Positions 1 through 5,210 of a stretch of 8,284 nucleotides of DNA are shown here, in pieces. Positions within the stretch are counted from its first letter, which is position 1. The number at the start of each line of letters is the position of its first letter. Below the pieces are notes generated by a model. The model did not search any database. It was given only the letters and a program-made list of their open reading frames with translations, and had not been told where the DNA came from. The position numbers and the translations under genes were made by a program. The DNA is from DATJXG01 sp035500455. Its GTDB lineage: Bacteria; Acidobacteriota; Terriglobia; Terriglobales; Acidobacteriaceae. Where the stretch lies: positions 1-8,284 of the forward strand of contig DATJXG010000124.1 in the NCBI GenBank assembly GCA_035500455.1. Reading direction: 5' to 3'.

Positions 1-1
1 G

Positions 2-502
2 GAAATCTGCTTTGTTCCCGGCGGCGACTACAAGAAGTTCCTCGACGCCTACCTCGCAGAGCAGGGAGAGGCGCTGCCCAATACTGCCGGCGAACTCGTA
101 ACCTCGAGTGGTGAAGTCATCGGCGAGCACAGCGGCATTCAGAACTTTACCGTCGGCCAGCGCAAAGGGCTTGGCGTGGCCACCGGCTCGCCTCTTTACG
201 TTCTGCAGATCAAGGGTGACGCTCACCAGGTAGTCGTGGGCGGACCGGAAAGTCTCTATTCCCGGACGTTGCGAGCCCACCGCGCGAATCTGATTTCGGT
301 CGAGAGCCTGCGCGAGCCGATGCGAGTCGCGGTGAAGATCCGCCATCGCCACGAGCCGGCGGCGGCAATGATCGAGCAGTCGCGCGACAACGACGCCGAA
401 GTGCTGGTCACTTTCGACGAGCCGCAGCGCGCCATCACCCCCGGCCAGGCTGCTGTGTTCTATGACGGCGACGTGGTAGTCGGCGGCGGCTGGATCGTGT
501 AG
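2..502 (+). CDS. mnmA: tRNA-specific 2-thiouridylase MnmA, C-terminal part (5' truncated by window edge)
   Basis: This is the last 166 residues of MnmA (TrmU), read in the frame that starts at base 2. The cytoplasmic enzyme activates U34 of Lys, Glu and Gln tRNAs with ATP and transfers sulfur to C2, giving the s2U part of the wobble modification. The visible part opens with EICFVPGGDY, where the Cys matches the second catalytic cysteine of the family (GICF in E. coli). It then shows GEVIGEHSGIQNFTVGQRKGLG, a family hallmark, and PLYV. The C-terminal beta barrel ends with VTFDEPQRAITPGQAAVFY and a GGGW stretch. About 200 N-terminal residues, holding the PP-loop ATP site and first catalytic Cys, lie outside the window. 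The first start-like codon inside the window, GTG at 176, is internal and is not a real start. A TAG stop closes the gene at 500-502. Identification is firm. Confidence 0.95.
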   Translation, partial: EICFVPGGDYKKFLDAYLAEQGEALPNTAGELVTSSGEVIGEHSGIQNFTVGQRKGLGVATGSPLYVLQIKGDAHQVVVGGPESLYSRTLRAHRANLISVESLREPMRVAVKIRHRHEPAAAMIEQSRDNDAEVLVTFDEPQRAITPGQAAVFYDGDVVVGGGWIV

Positions 503-545
503 CGTCGGCGTCCCGCCGGCAACCAGGCACGAGAACCGGTCGCTT

Positions 546-575
546 TATTCCGTCCTTTGCGAAGTTTGCGGTTGG
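546..575 (+). repeat. TTTGCG-type 9-nt-period dispersed element, copy A
   Basis: Two imperfect units, CCTTTGCG and AGTTTGCG, are followed by GTTGG about 45 bases downstream of the mnmA stop. The 3' end (TTTGCGGTTG) matches the copy at 2800-2833. No coding role is apparent. It is one of five related patches in the window, all in the same orientation. Confidence 0.5.
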
Positions 576-636
576 ATGCCCCTGCCGCAAGTGAACTGAA
601 TCCCTGCCGAGAAACTGCGTCTAACCGTTCCAACCT

Positions 637-653
637 GCCGGCGAGACGCCGGC
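637..653 (+). repeat. Perfect 7-bp GC hairpin upstream of the FUSC gene
   Basis: GCCGGCG (637-643) and CGCCGGC (647-653) are perfect complements around an AGA loop. The stem ends 25 bases before the ATG at 679 and is not followed by a T-run, so it is not an obvious terminator. The surrounding GCGAGACGCCGGCGCCACAA resembles short dispersed palindromes common in acidobacterial intergenic DNA; that link is from memory. Confidence 0.5.
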
Positions 654-667
654 GCCACAATCACGCT

Positions 668-673
668 TACAAT
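668..673 (+). promoter_or_regulatory. Possible -10 box for the FUSC gene
   Basis: TACAAT matches the TATAAT consensus at five of six positions and ends five bases before the ATG at 679. Transcription would then begin about at the start codon and give a leaderless mRNA, which fits the lack of a Shine-Dalgarno sequence there. No good -35 box is visible at 16-18 bases; the region is occupied by the 637-653 hairpin. Confidence 0.3.
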
Positions 674-678
674 CCGGT

Positions 679-1779
679 ATGGCTCCTTCCGCGACAGAAT
701 CAGCACTCGTGCTTCCTGGCAATTCTTCGACCACCTGGCCGGCACTCTTGCGGCAGTTGAAGCAGGCCATCAAAACCGGCCTTGCCGGCCTCATCGCATA
801 TACCATTTACGCCCACTTCCACCTGCGCGAGGGTTACTGGGCGGTCTTCAGCGCACTGATCGTCACCCAGGCTAACCTCGGCGCATCCTGGCAATCGGCG
901 CTTTATCGCACCATTGGCACAACCGCCGGCGCGCTCTCAGCCGCATTGCTGGCGGCGCTGATCGGAATTGGCCCCATTCGCTCCGGTATCTTGCTATTCT
1001 TGCTCGCGGCTTTTTTCGCTTATCTCACCATCCGCCACGCCAGCTTCAGCACAGCGGGATTCACCGTGGCCCTGGTTCTGTTCTTCAGCCACTCGCACGA
1101 GTACTGGCAACTGGCCTGGGACCGCGTCCTCTACACCGTCATGGGCGCGCTCATCGCCTTCGTAGTCGGGGTGTTGGTCTGGCCGATCCGCGCCCGCGAA
1201 GGGCTGAAGGCCAAAATCGCCATTCTTCTGCAGGACCTCGCTCGACTCACGACCCTGGTGACCCGCGGCGCCCTCACCGGAAACGTGGAGGAGGGGGAAC
1301 TGGAGGAACTCGGGCGCACCATCACACAGCATCGCCGCGCCATCACACAGGGCCTGGAGGAAGCTCGCAGCGAACCGGCGCGCTCGCGCTTCGACCACGA
1401 TGCCTACGTCTCGTTTGTGGAAGGTCTCGACCACATCCGGCTTCACGTGTTGGGCATGAGTGGCGACACCGCCAAATATGCCGGTTCGGCCGTGGCAGCC
1501 AACCTGGTGCCCAGTCTCTCCGGGCTGTGTGAACAGATCAGTGATGGACTGGAAGGGCTAGGGAATGCGATCGCGGGGAAACGCACCGTTACCGATTTGC
1601 GGCCGCTCGAAAAGGCTGTAGCCCAGGTGGACCACGACCTTGCCGCACTGCGCGAGGCGCGCGCCACTGCCCCCTTCACGCTCGACCATATGCTGCCTTT
1701 CTGGTCGTTTGTGTTCAATCTGAAGGAGACAGCCTTGGGAGTGGAAGTCTTGCAGCAGAAGCTGGCACAGTTATCGTAG
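679..1779 (+). CDS. FUSC family inner-membrane protein (aromatic acid exporter-like)
   Basis: The 366-residue protein has about six predicted transmembrane helices, at roughly 31-47, 52-66, 79-98, 101-118, 122-137 and 150-170. A soluble, helical, probably cytoplasmic domain follows from 171 to 366. The GYWAVFSALIVTQANLG segment after the first helix and the R-x-IGTTAGAL segment are typical of FUSC/ArAE proteins, which include fusaric acid resistance and p-hydroxybenzoic acid efflux components. Its length fits the single-unit members with one six-helix block, not the double-length AaeB type. The substrate cannot be told from sequence, and no periplasmic adaptor or outer-membrane channel gene is adjacent. 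The ATG at 679 is the only good start; no Shine-Dalgarno precedes it, so a leaderless transcript is possible. It is a stand-alone gene 176 bases after mnmA, convergent with the coiled-coil gene. Family confidence is high, transport substrate unknown. Confidence 0.85.
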   Translation: MAPSATESALVLPGNSSTTWPALLRQLKQAIKTGLAGLIAYTIYAHFHLREGYWAVFSALIVTQANLGASWQSALYRTIGTTAGALSAALLAALIGIGPIRSGILLFLLAAFFAYLTIRHASFSTAGFTVALVLFFSHSHEYWQLAWDRVLYTVMGALIAFVVGVLVWPIRAREGLKAKIAILLQDLARLTTLVTRGALTGNVEEGELEELGRTITQHRRAITQGLEEARSEPARSRFDHDAYVSFVEGLDHIRLHVLGMSGDTAKYAGSAVAANLVPSLSGLCEQISDGLEGLGNAIAGKRTVTDLRPLEKAVAQVDHDLAALREARATAPFTLDHMLPFWSFVFNLKETALGVEVLQQKLAQLS

Positions 1780-1830
1780 TGAACTCCGCGAACTCTGCGG
1801 AAGTTCTTTGCGCACTCGGCGTTTTAAGAC
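1780..1830 (+). repeat. TTTGCG-type 9-nt-period dispersed element, copy B
   Basis: The units CTCCGCG, ACTCTGCG, TTCTTTGCG and ACTCGGCG lie in a row and end in TTTTAAGA. The patch starts directly after the FUSC stop and fills most of the 74-base space before the end of the convergent coiled-coil gene. CCGC/GCGG within it could pair weakly, and a 10-bp palindrome ATTCCGGAAT follows at 1836-1845. No clear terminator is seen. Confidence 0.5.
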
Positions 1831-1853
1831 TTGGTATTCCGGAATGCGGCAGC

Positions 1854-2354
1854 CTAGATGAACATCTCGTCCTGCGGGACGGTCACGCCGTTGTTGCGGC
1901 GGCGCTTGCCGGCGAGAAAGAACTCTACGCCCGCAGTCAATCCGTGCATGATTCCGGAAATCTGCCGAATGGGAGAAATTACCGTCTTGTGCACCGCCTC
2001 TGTAGTCTCTTCCACTTTGTCCAGCGTTCGGCTCACGATCTCGTCGGCACGGATAATCTGCAAGCGCGACCGGTCCAGCACGTCGTTGACCGTGGCATCG
2101 AGCCGCTCCATCTGCGCCCGCACCATGGTCGAAGTCTCGCTGACGTTGCTGACGGTAGTCTCGATCTTGGGCCGCAGTTCGATCAGCATCGCCTGAGCCG
2201 TTTCGGCCGCGGGCAGCAGCTTGGTCTTCAGTTCCTCCGCCAGGGCCTCCATACGCTCGCTGGTTCTGCGCATCGCGAAGAACATTGCCCCCATTACGAT
2301 AGCCTGGGCAGTGAGCGCCGACGCGGTGATTGCGATGAAGATGGTCAATTCCAT
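1854..2354 (-). CDS. Membrane-anchored coiled-coil protein (DUF948-like), 166 aa
   Basis: One hydrophobic helix lies at about residues 3-28 (IFIAITASALTAQAIVMGAMFFAM), followed by RR. Residues 30-135 form a long amphipathic, coiled-coil-like stretch with few prolines: ERMEALAEELKTKLLPAAE, then repeated T/S-V-xx-V patterns, then VSRTLDKVEETTEAVHKTV. The tail has SPIRQISGIMHGLTAGVEFF and a basic GKRRRNN patch. This build (N-terminal anchor plus coiled coil) resembles DUF948-type envelope proteins of unknown function, often found beside YtxH proteins. Here the YtxH gene lies 33 bases upstream on the same strand, so the two are probably one transcript. The ATG at 2354 has only a weak Shine-Dalgarno (GAGAG), consistent with coupling to the upstream gene. 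Family assignment is tentative; that it is a real gene is well supported by composition and context. Confidence 0.75.
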   Translation of the reverse strand: MELTIFIAITASALTAQAIVMGAMFFAMRRTSERMEALAEELKTKLLPAAETAQAMLIELRPKIETTVSNVSETSTMVRAQMERLDATVNDVLDRSRLQIIRADEIVSRTLDKVEETTEAVHKTVISPIRQISGIMHGLTAGVEFFLAGKRRRNNGVTVPQDEMFI

Positions 2355-2387
2355 AGGTTTGTCACTCTCACAAACCGAGCTGAACCT

Positions 2388-2696
2388 CTACAGATTCTGC
2401 GCTCCACCTTCCTTGGTGGCTACTTCCTGGTAAGCTTGGCGCCCAGCCTCATACGCAGCACGAAACTGGTCCTTCTGCTGATTCAGCACCTCACGCCCGC
2501 GATCCACCCAGTCCGACGCTTGTTCCCGCGCCTCGCGCGCCCGCCCGCGAACGTATTCCCGGCCTTCGTCTGCCCGCGCCCGCAAAGCATCCCGCGTCTC
2601 GCTGCCGGAGCGCGGCGCATACAGCACCCCTACTACAGCGCCGATCCCCAGTCCGGCCAGAAACCAAAGAAAACTGCTGCCATCTCTCTCCGACAT
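2388..2696 (-). CDS. YtxH domain-containing small membrane protein, 102 aa
   Basis: One transmembrane helix spans about residues 9-28, with the glycine-rich FLAGLGIGAVVGVLYAPRSG signature. This matches the YtxH family, which typically has GxxxGAxxGLLxAPKSGxETR. The rest is a charged amphipathic helix (RDALRARADEGREYVRGRAREAREQ, then LNQQKDQFRAAYEAG), as usual for the family. Family function is poorly defined; the Bacillus YtxH is a general-stress protein. The start was chosen as the ATG at 2696 because GGAGGT (2701-2706) sits four bases upstream and the protein then has the usual family length. The longer reading frame back to 2882 would translate a dispersed repeat (STAKNAKIAKK) and is rejected. 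It is first gene of a likely two-gene operon with the coiled-coil gene, and a promoter can be proposed at 2728-2756. Confidence 0.85.
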   Translation of the reverse strand: MSERDGSSFLWFLAGLGIGAVVGVLYAPRSGSETRDALRARADEGREYVRGRAREAREQASDWVDRGREVLNQQKDQFRAAYEAGRQAYQEVATKEGGAQNL

Positions 2697-2727
2697 AAAT
2701 ACCTCCACGATATTCACCGCTAGCCGG

Positions 2728-2756
2728 ATGGTAGCACCCGCGTTAGCGAAATACAA
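2728..2756 (-). promoter_or_regulatory. Proposed sigma70-type promoter for the YtxH/coiled-coil pair
   Basis: On the minus strand TTGTAT (2756-2751) is followed after 17 bases by TACCAT (2733-2728). The -35 keeps the TTG core and the -10 matches four of six positions. Transcription would start near 2721, giving a leader of about 25 bases that carries the GGAGGT Shine-Dalgarno. Confidence 0.35.
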
Positions 2757-2799
2757 TTCGGGCAAGGGGTTAGGAGCATTGCTGGTCCAGCGCAGGTTC

Positions 2800-2838
2800 T
2801 TCTTCGCGATCTTTGCGTTCTTTGCGGTTGAATAAAAA
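2800..2838 (+). repeat. TTTGCG-type 9-nt-period dispersed element, copy C (clearest)
   Basis: Three consecutive 9-base units, TTCTTCGCG, ATCTTTGCG and TTCTTTGCG (2800-2826), are followed by GTTGAATAAAAAA. Read on the minus strand, the unit gives NAK/KNA tripeptides, which explains the spurious STAKNAKIAKK extension of the YtxH frame. It lies between the divergent YtxH and zinc-ribbon genes. Confidence 0.65.
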
Positions 2839-2903
2839 ATCCAGCCGTCCTTCAGCCGCTGCAAGGATTGTAGCCCCAGCAAGAAGAGTGATTACTCCCG
2901 CAC

Positions 2904-2932
2904 TTGTAGGGAACGCCGGTAAGCGAGACAAT
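2904..2932 (+). promoter_or_regulatory. Proposed sigma70-type promoter for the zinc-ribbon gene
   Basis: TTGTAG (2904-2909) and GACAAT (2927-2932) are separated by 17 bases. Transcription would begin near 2939, just upstream of the AGGAGG at 2947-2952. The match is partial (three and four of six positions), but spacing and location fit the chosen GTG start. Confidence 0.35.
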
Positions 2933-2956
2933 GTTCGCTCCCGGCCAGGAGGCCCA

Positions 2957-3382
2957 GTGTCAGACCGAAAATACCGTCAACCCGGATACCAGGACCGCCG
3001 CGACGAACCCGCGAAAAAGCAGTCGCAGGCCCCGCCCAAGCGCGAAAACACTTTCGGCCCCCGGGCTTTGCAAATGCCGGGAACGCGCTCCGTCTCGCGC
3101 TGCTCGCAATGCGGCACCCTGCTGCAAGGGCTCATCGATCCCGCCGGCAAATGCCCCAAGTGCGGCTTCGAATTGCACTCCTGCAAGCAGTGCAGCTACT
3201 TCGATCCCTCCAGCCGCTTCGAATGCACTCAGCCGGTTCCCGAACGCATCTCTCCCAAGGACCGCCGCAACGACTGCACGTTTTATTCGATTCGCGTGAG
3301 CCTGGAGAAAGAGACTTCCAGTTCCGGCCAGGCGCGTCCCAACGACGCCCGACAGGCATTCGAGAATCTTTTCAAGAAGTAA
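2957..3382 (+). CDS. Small eight-cysteine zinc-ribbon-like protein, 141 aa
   Basis: The start is taken as GTG at 2957 because a perfect AGGAGG (2947-2952) lies four bases upstream. The frame is open back to an ATG at 2813, but that part runs out of a dispersed repeat and has no ribosome site. Residues 1-48 are polar, basic and probably disordered. Then come C49-x2-C52, C66-x2-C69, C76-x2-C79, C90 and C107, in the contexts CSQCGTLL, CPKCGFELHSCKQCSYFDP, FECTQP and DCTFY. The first two pairs form a classic zinc ribbon, and the last four Cys could form a second metal site. The C-terminus ends in ARQAFENLFKK. Similar proteins occur in Acidobacteria as far as I recall, without known function. A soluble cytoplasmic protein binding zinc, possibly nucleic acid or a protein partner, is inference. 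It may be co-transcribed with the Dabb gene 75 bases downstream, though a palindrome lies between them. Confidence 0.75.
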   Translation: MSDRKYRQPGYQDRRDEPAKKQSQAPPKRENTFGPRALQMPGTRSVSRCSQCGTLLQGLIDPAGKCPKCGFELHSCKQCSYFDPSSRFECTQPVPERISPKDRRNDCTFYSIRVSLEKETSSSGQARPNDARQAFENLFKK

Positions 3383-3402
3383 ATTGGAGCTGGAGTTTTC
3401 CG

Positions 3403-3418
3403 ATTCGCCGCGGCGAAT
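3403..3418. promoter_or_regulatory. Perfect 16-bp palindrome between the zinc-ribbon and Dabb genes
   Basis: ATTCGCCGCGGCGAAT is an exact inverted repeat without a spacer, 20 bases after the zinc-ribbon stop and 39 bases before the Dabb start. It could be an operator for a dimeric regulator, or an RNA hairpin (ATTCGC/GCGAAT around CGCG). No T-run follows, so a rho-independent terminator is unlikely. Confidence 0.35.
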
Positions 3419-3457
3419 AGCAGTTCAATTCACCGTCATCGAGGAGCATTCCGTTTT

Positions 3458-3745
3458 ATGTACGTACATCTCTTCGCGTTCCGCTGGAAGCCCGGGGTAA
3501 CAGAACAGCAGAAGGATCAGGTGGTCGCCGCCATTCGCGAATTGCAGGGACAGATTCCCGGCCTGCTCGAAACCTGGGTAGGGAAGAATGCCTCTCCGCG
3601 CGGCCAGGGATACGAACTAGGGGGCGCCATGAAGTTCGCCGACAAAGCCGCCCTCGACGCCTACAGCCCCCATCCCACCCATCAGAAACTGCTGAGCTGG
3701 CTGATGCCGCTCATCGATCCAATTGAGGTCGACTTCCCAATCTAG
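3458..3745 (+). CDS. Dabb family (stress-responsive A/B barrel) protein, 95 aa
   Basis: The 95-residue protein has the usual Dabb length and features. It opens with a beta strand (YVHLFAFRWKPGVTEQQKDQV), where the early His followed by a hydrophobic strand is typical. An amphipathic helix follows (VVAAIRELQGQIPGL), then central strands (ETWVGKNASPRGQGYELGGAMKF) and a C-terminal part with YSPHPTHQKLLSWLMPLIDPIEVDF, matching the family's AYxxHPxHxx motif and closing strand. Members are dimeric alpha+beta barrels. They include plant stress-responsive proteins and polyketide cyclases, but most bacterial ones have no known substrate. The ATG at 3458 is preceded by GAGGAG (3441-3446) with an 11-base spacer, slightly long. 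Nothing nearby points to a pathway. It is convergent with the HEAT-repeat gene. Confidence 0.88.
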   Translation: MYVHLFAFRWKPGVTEQQKDQVVAAIRELQGQIPGLLETWVGKNASPRGQGYELGGAMKFADKAALDAYSPHPTHQKLLSWLMPLIDPIEVDFPI

Positions 3746-3755
3746 TGGGAGTGCA

Positions 3756-3832
3756 GGTTTCTCTGCGCCTTCGGCGGCAGTCCTCTGCGACCTCGGCGTT
3801 CTAAGGTTTTGTTTTTCTCTCACAGCAAAACC
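3756..3832 (+). repeat. TTTGCG-type dispersed element, copy D, with flanking hairpin
   Basis: Degenerate units TTCTCTGCG, CCTTCGGCG, TCCTCTGCG and ACCTCGGCG end in TTCTAAGG. Directly after them GGTTTTG (3805-3811) can pair with CAAAACC (3826-3832) around a 14-base T-rich loop. The patch fills the 120-base space between the convergent Dabb and HEAT genes. The hairpin may help transcription termination on either strand, but it is AT-rich and lacks a standard terminator form. Confidence 0.45.
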
Positions 3833-3865
3833 AGACGCCCGGCAGTAAGGAGCGCCCCGCAACTT

Positions 3866-4879
3866 CTAATCGCGCGTAACTGGACTCCACTGCGCCCCCG
3901 GGCTGCTATACCACTGCCGCCAGGCAGCCGCATTATGCGGCAGGGTTTGACCGGTGATATCGCGCAAGGCCTGAAATACCCACTCCCTCGTGGTCGCGTC
4001 CAGCCCGGGGTCTTCCGCGTAGTCGAGCAACTTCGGCACCGCGCTGCGCCGCTGCTTCTCACTCAGCATCCCCGACTGCGCCAGCCCGCACGCAGCGCGC
4101 TCCCGAATCATCGGCGAGGGGTCATCATGAAATGTCTCGAGCAGCGGTGGGATCGTCTCATCGGTTCCAAGATACGCCAAACCCTCCACCGCCCAATAGC
4201 GCACGTTCACGTTCGAGTCGTGAACCGAACTCAGCAGAAGCTGCGCCGCCCGCTCCGGTTGCACGCCCCGGTTCCCAAGCAGCCCGATGTCCCACAGCGC
4301 ATTGGCCCGAGCCCCCTGGTCGGCGGATTGCGCGTCCGGCTCCAGCCTGTCCAGGCTCGCCGCCGTCTTCTCCAGATTGCGGCAGGCAAGGTCGATCTCA
4401 ATCGCCGCCGCACGCACTCTAAGGTCGTCGGAGTTAAGTGCCGTCATGAACAATGAGTTGAGCTGCTGGTCCAGAGTGATCCGGCCGCGCCAGCCGTCCA
4501 CCCGCCGCGCGATTTCGTCGTTCGCACCTTTGAAATGATTGATGGACCGCTCCAGCAACAGCCGCGCCTGCGACTGCGGCGTCATGCGGTCCAGCACCTC
4601 GGTCTCGTGTTCGGAAAGCACGTTGGCCGAAGCCCGCACCGGCGCGCCCCGCAAGCTCAAAAACTGCTCGATTTCCTCCCAGGCGGCTTGCGCCGTGGGC
4701 GTGCGCACAAACAACGCTGCCAGCAAAGCGGCCGTGACTACCAGCACGATCGCCCGCCAGCCTCCGCCCCGCGGCCCAATCGCCCGAGGAGAGACTGGCC
4801 CGGACCCTGTTCCCACGGTTCCGGAAATTTCCGTAATAGCAGCCGTTTCCTGCGCCGAACCCTCCACCGGAGTCTCCAC
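3866..4879 (-). CDS. Membrane-anchored HEAT-repeat protein, 337 aa
   Basis: Residues 1-40 are low-complexity and polar. One transmembrane helix or uncleaved signal anchor lies at about 42-58 (WRAIVLVVTAALLAALFV). The region 60-145 is helical with no recognised domain. From about 150 on there are HEAT-type helical pairs: LRVRAAAIEI, GARANALWDIGLLGN, VNVRYWAVEGLAYLG followed by ETIPPLLETFHDD, and PMIRERAACGLAQSG. The last helices contain TTREWVFQALRDITGQ, then an AAWRQWY tail. HEAT repeats make an alpha-solenoid scaffold for protein binding; the partner is unknown. By the anchor, the solenoid would face the periplasm if the N-terminus is cytoplasmic. The longest frame starts at GTG 4879; another GTG at residue 5 (4867) has GGAGAC just upstream and could be the real start. 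The gene stands alone and converges with the Dabb gene. Family call is good, function unknown. Confidence 0.82.
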   Translation of the reverse strand: METPVEGSAQETAAITEISGTVGTGSGPVSPRAIGPRGGGWRAIVLVVTAALLAALFVRTPTAQAAWEEIEQFLSLRGAPVRASANVLSEHETEVLDRMTPQSQARLLLERSINHFKGANDEIARRVDGWRGRITLDQQLNSLFMTALNSDDLRVRAAAIEIDLACRNLEKTAASLDRLEPDAQSADQGARANALWDIGLLGNRGVQPERAAQLLLSSVHDSNVNVRYWAVEGLAYLGTDETIPPLLETFHDDPSPMIRERAACGLAQSGMLSEKQRRSAVPKLLDYAEDPGLDATTREWVFQALRDITGQTLPHNAAAWRQWYSSPGAQWSPVTRD

Positions 4880-4885
4880 CGCGGC

Positions 4886-4914
4886 AGTATAGGGTGGGGC
4901 CAGAGAGCGGTAAA
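4886..4914 (-). promoter_or_regulatory. Proposed sigma70 promoter giving a leaderless HEAT-gene mRNA
   Basis: On the minus strand TTTACC (4914-4909) and TATACT (4891-4886) are separated by exactly 17 bases, matching consensus at four and five of six positions. Transcription would start about 4879, which is the first base of the GTG start codon. No Shine-Dalgarno precedes that GTG. Confidence 0.45.
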
Positions 4915-5013
4915 GTTACGCCGGGGACATGCCGCCCGGGTTACAAGGCCGTCACGAAACTAGGGCTTCGGGCATCCCGCCGTGGGACAAGCGGCGGACA
5001 AAGGGCTCAGATA

Positions 5014-5093
5014 GCCGCGAAGCGGCGCCATTCACTAGCCCGGCGCGTAAGCGCCGGGAAGCGGTGCGGAAACAAACGGAGCCGCTTTAGCGG
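5014..5093 (+). repeat. Triple-hairpin extragenic element
   Basis: Three hairpins follow in a row. The first is GCCGC-GAA-GCGGC (5014-5026). The second is CCCGGCGC-GTAA-GCGCCGGG (5039-5058), a perfect 8-bp stem whose GTAA loop fits the GNRA pattern. The third is CCGC-TTTA-GCGG (5082-5093). Similar stretches, AGCCGCGAAGCGGC followed by CCCGGCGCGTAAGCGCCGGG, are familiar as dispersed noncoding repeats in Acidobacteria and other GC-rich phyla; that is from memory. The element may extend left to about 4965, where TCCC/GGGA can also pair. Confidence 0.65.
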
Positions 5094-5175
5094 ACGGTAC
5101 CTATCACTCAACTGACCCCGCCGCCACAGGTCGCTTTCCGCTTGCCCGGCCGGACTAACCCCGCGTTCCTTGCGA

Positions 5176-5181
5176 TAGAAT
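5176..5181 (+). promoter_or_regulatory. Possible -10 box for the methyltransferase gene
   Basis: TAGAAT differs from TATAAT at one position and would place transcription start near 5188, about 23 bases before the ATG. The best -35 candidate (CGGACT, 5151-5156) is poor and 19 bases away. Confidence 0.3.
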
Positions 5182-5210
5182 GACTCCCTTCTCATAAGAA
5201 AGGCGAATCA

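Larger units (their letters stand above)
4880..5210. other. Divergent intergenic region between the HEAT and methyltransferase genes
   Basis: This 331-base region has no supportable gene. It holds the HEAT promoter at its left end, a compact multi-hairpin element (5014-5093) in the middle, and the methyltransferase -10 box and ribosome site at its right end. The short reading frames crossing it follow the repeat and have no ribosome sites. Confidence 0.6.

Noticed and set aside
994..1446. A 150-codon minus-strand open frame
   Set aside because: It is the antisense shadow of the FUSC gene, without recognisable features.
1779..2723. A 314-codon plus-strand open frame
   Set aside because: It lies antisense to the YtxH and coiled-coil genes, has no ribosome site, starts on the last base of the FUSC stop codon, and its translation (rich in His, Arg, Leu, Pro) shows no domain. 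The minus-strand genes have clear membrane helices and a good start.
3809..4456. A 215-codon plus-strand open frame
   Set aside because: It is antisense to the HEAT-repeat gene; its Arg/Pro/His-rich translation is typical of the complementary strand of a GC-rich gene.
5014..5093. CRISPR array or riboswitch
   Set aside because: The three stems differ in sequence, and there is no regular repeat-spacer pattern. I see no known riboswitch core, and dispersed-repeat identity explains it better.
4894..5195. Short frames of 62-73 codons in the divergent intergenic region
   Set aside because: They cross the triple-hairpin element, give Arg-rich peptides and have no start signals.
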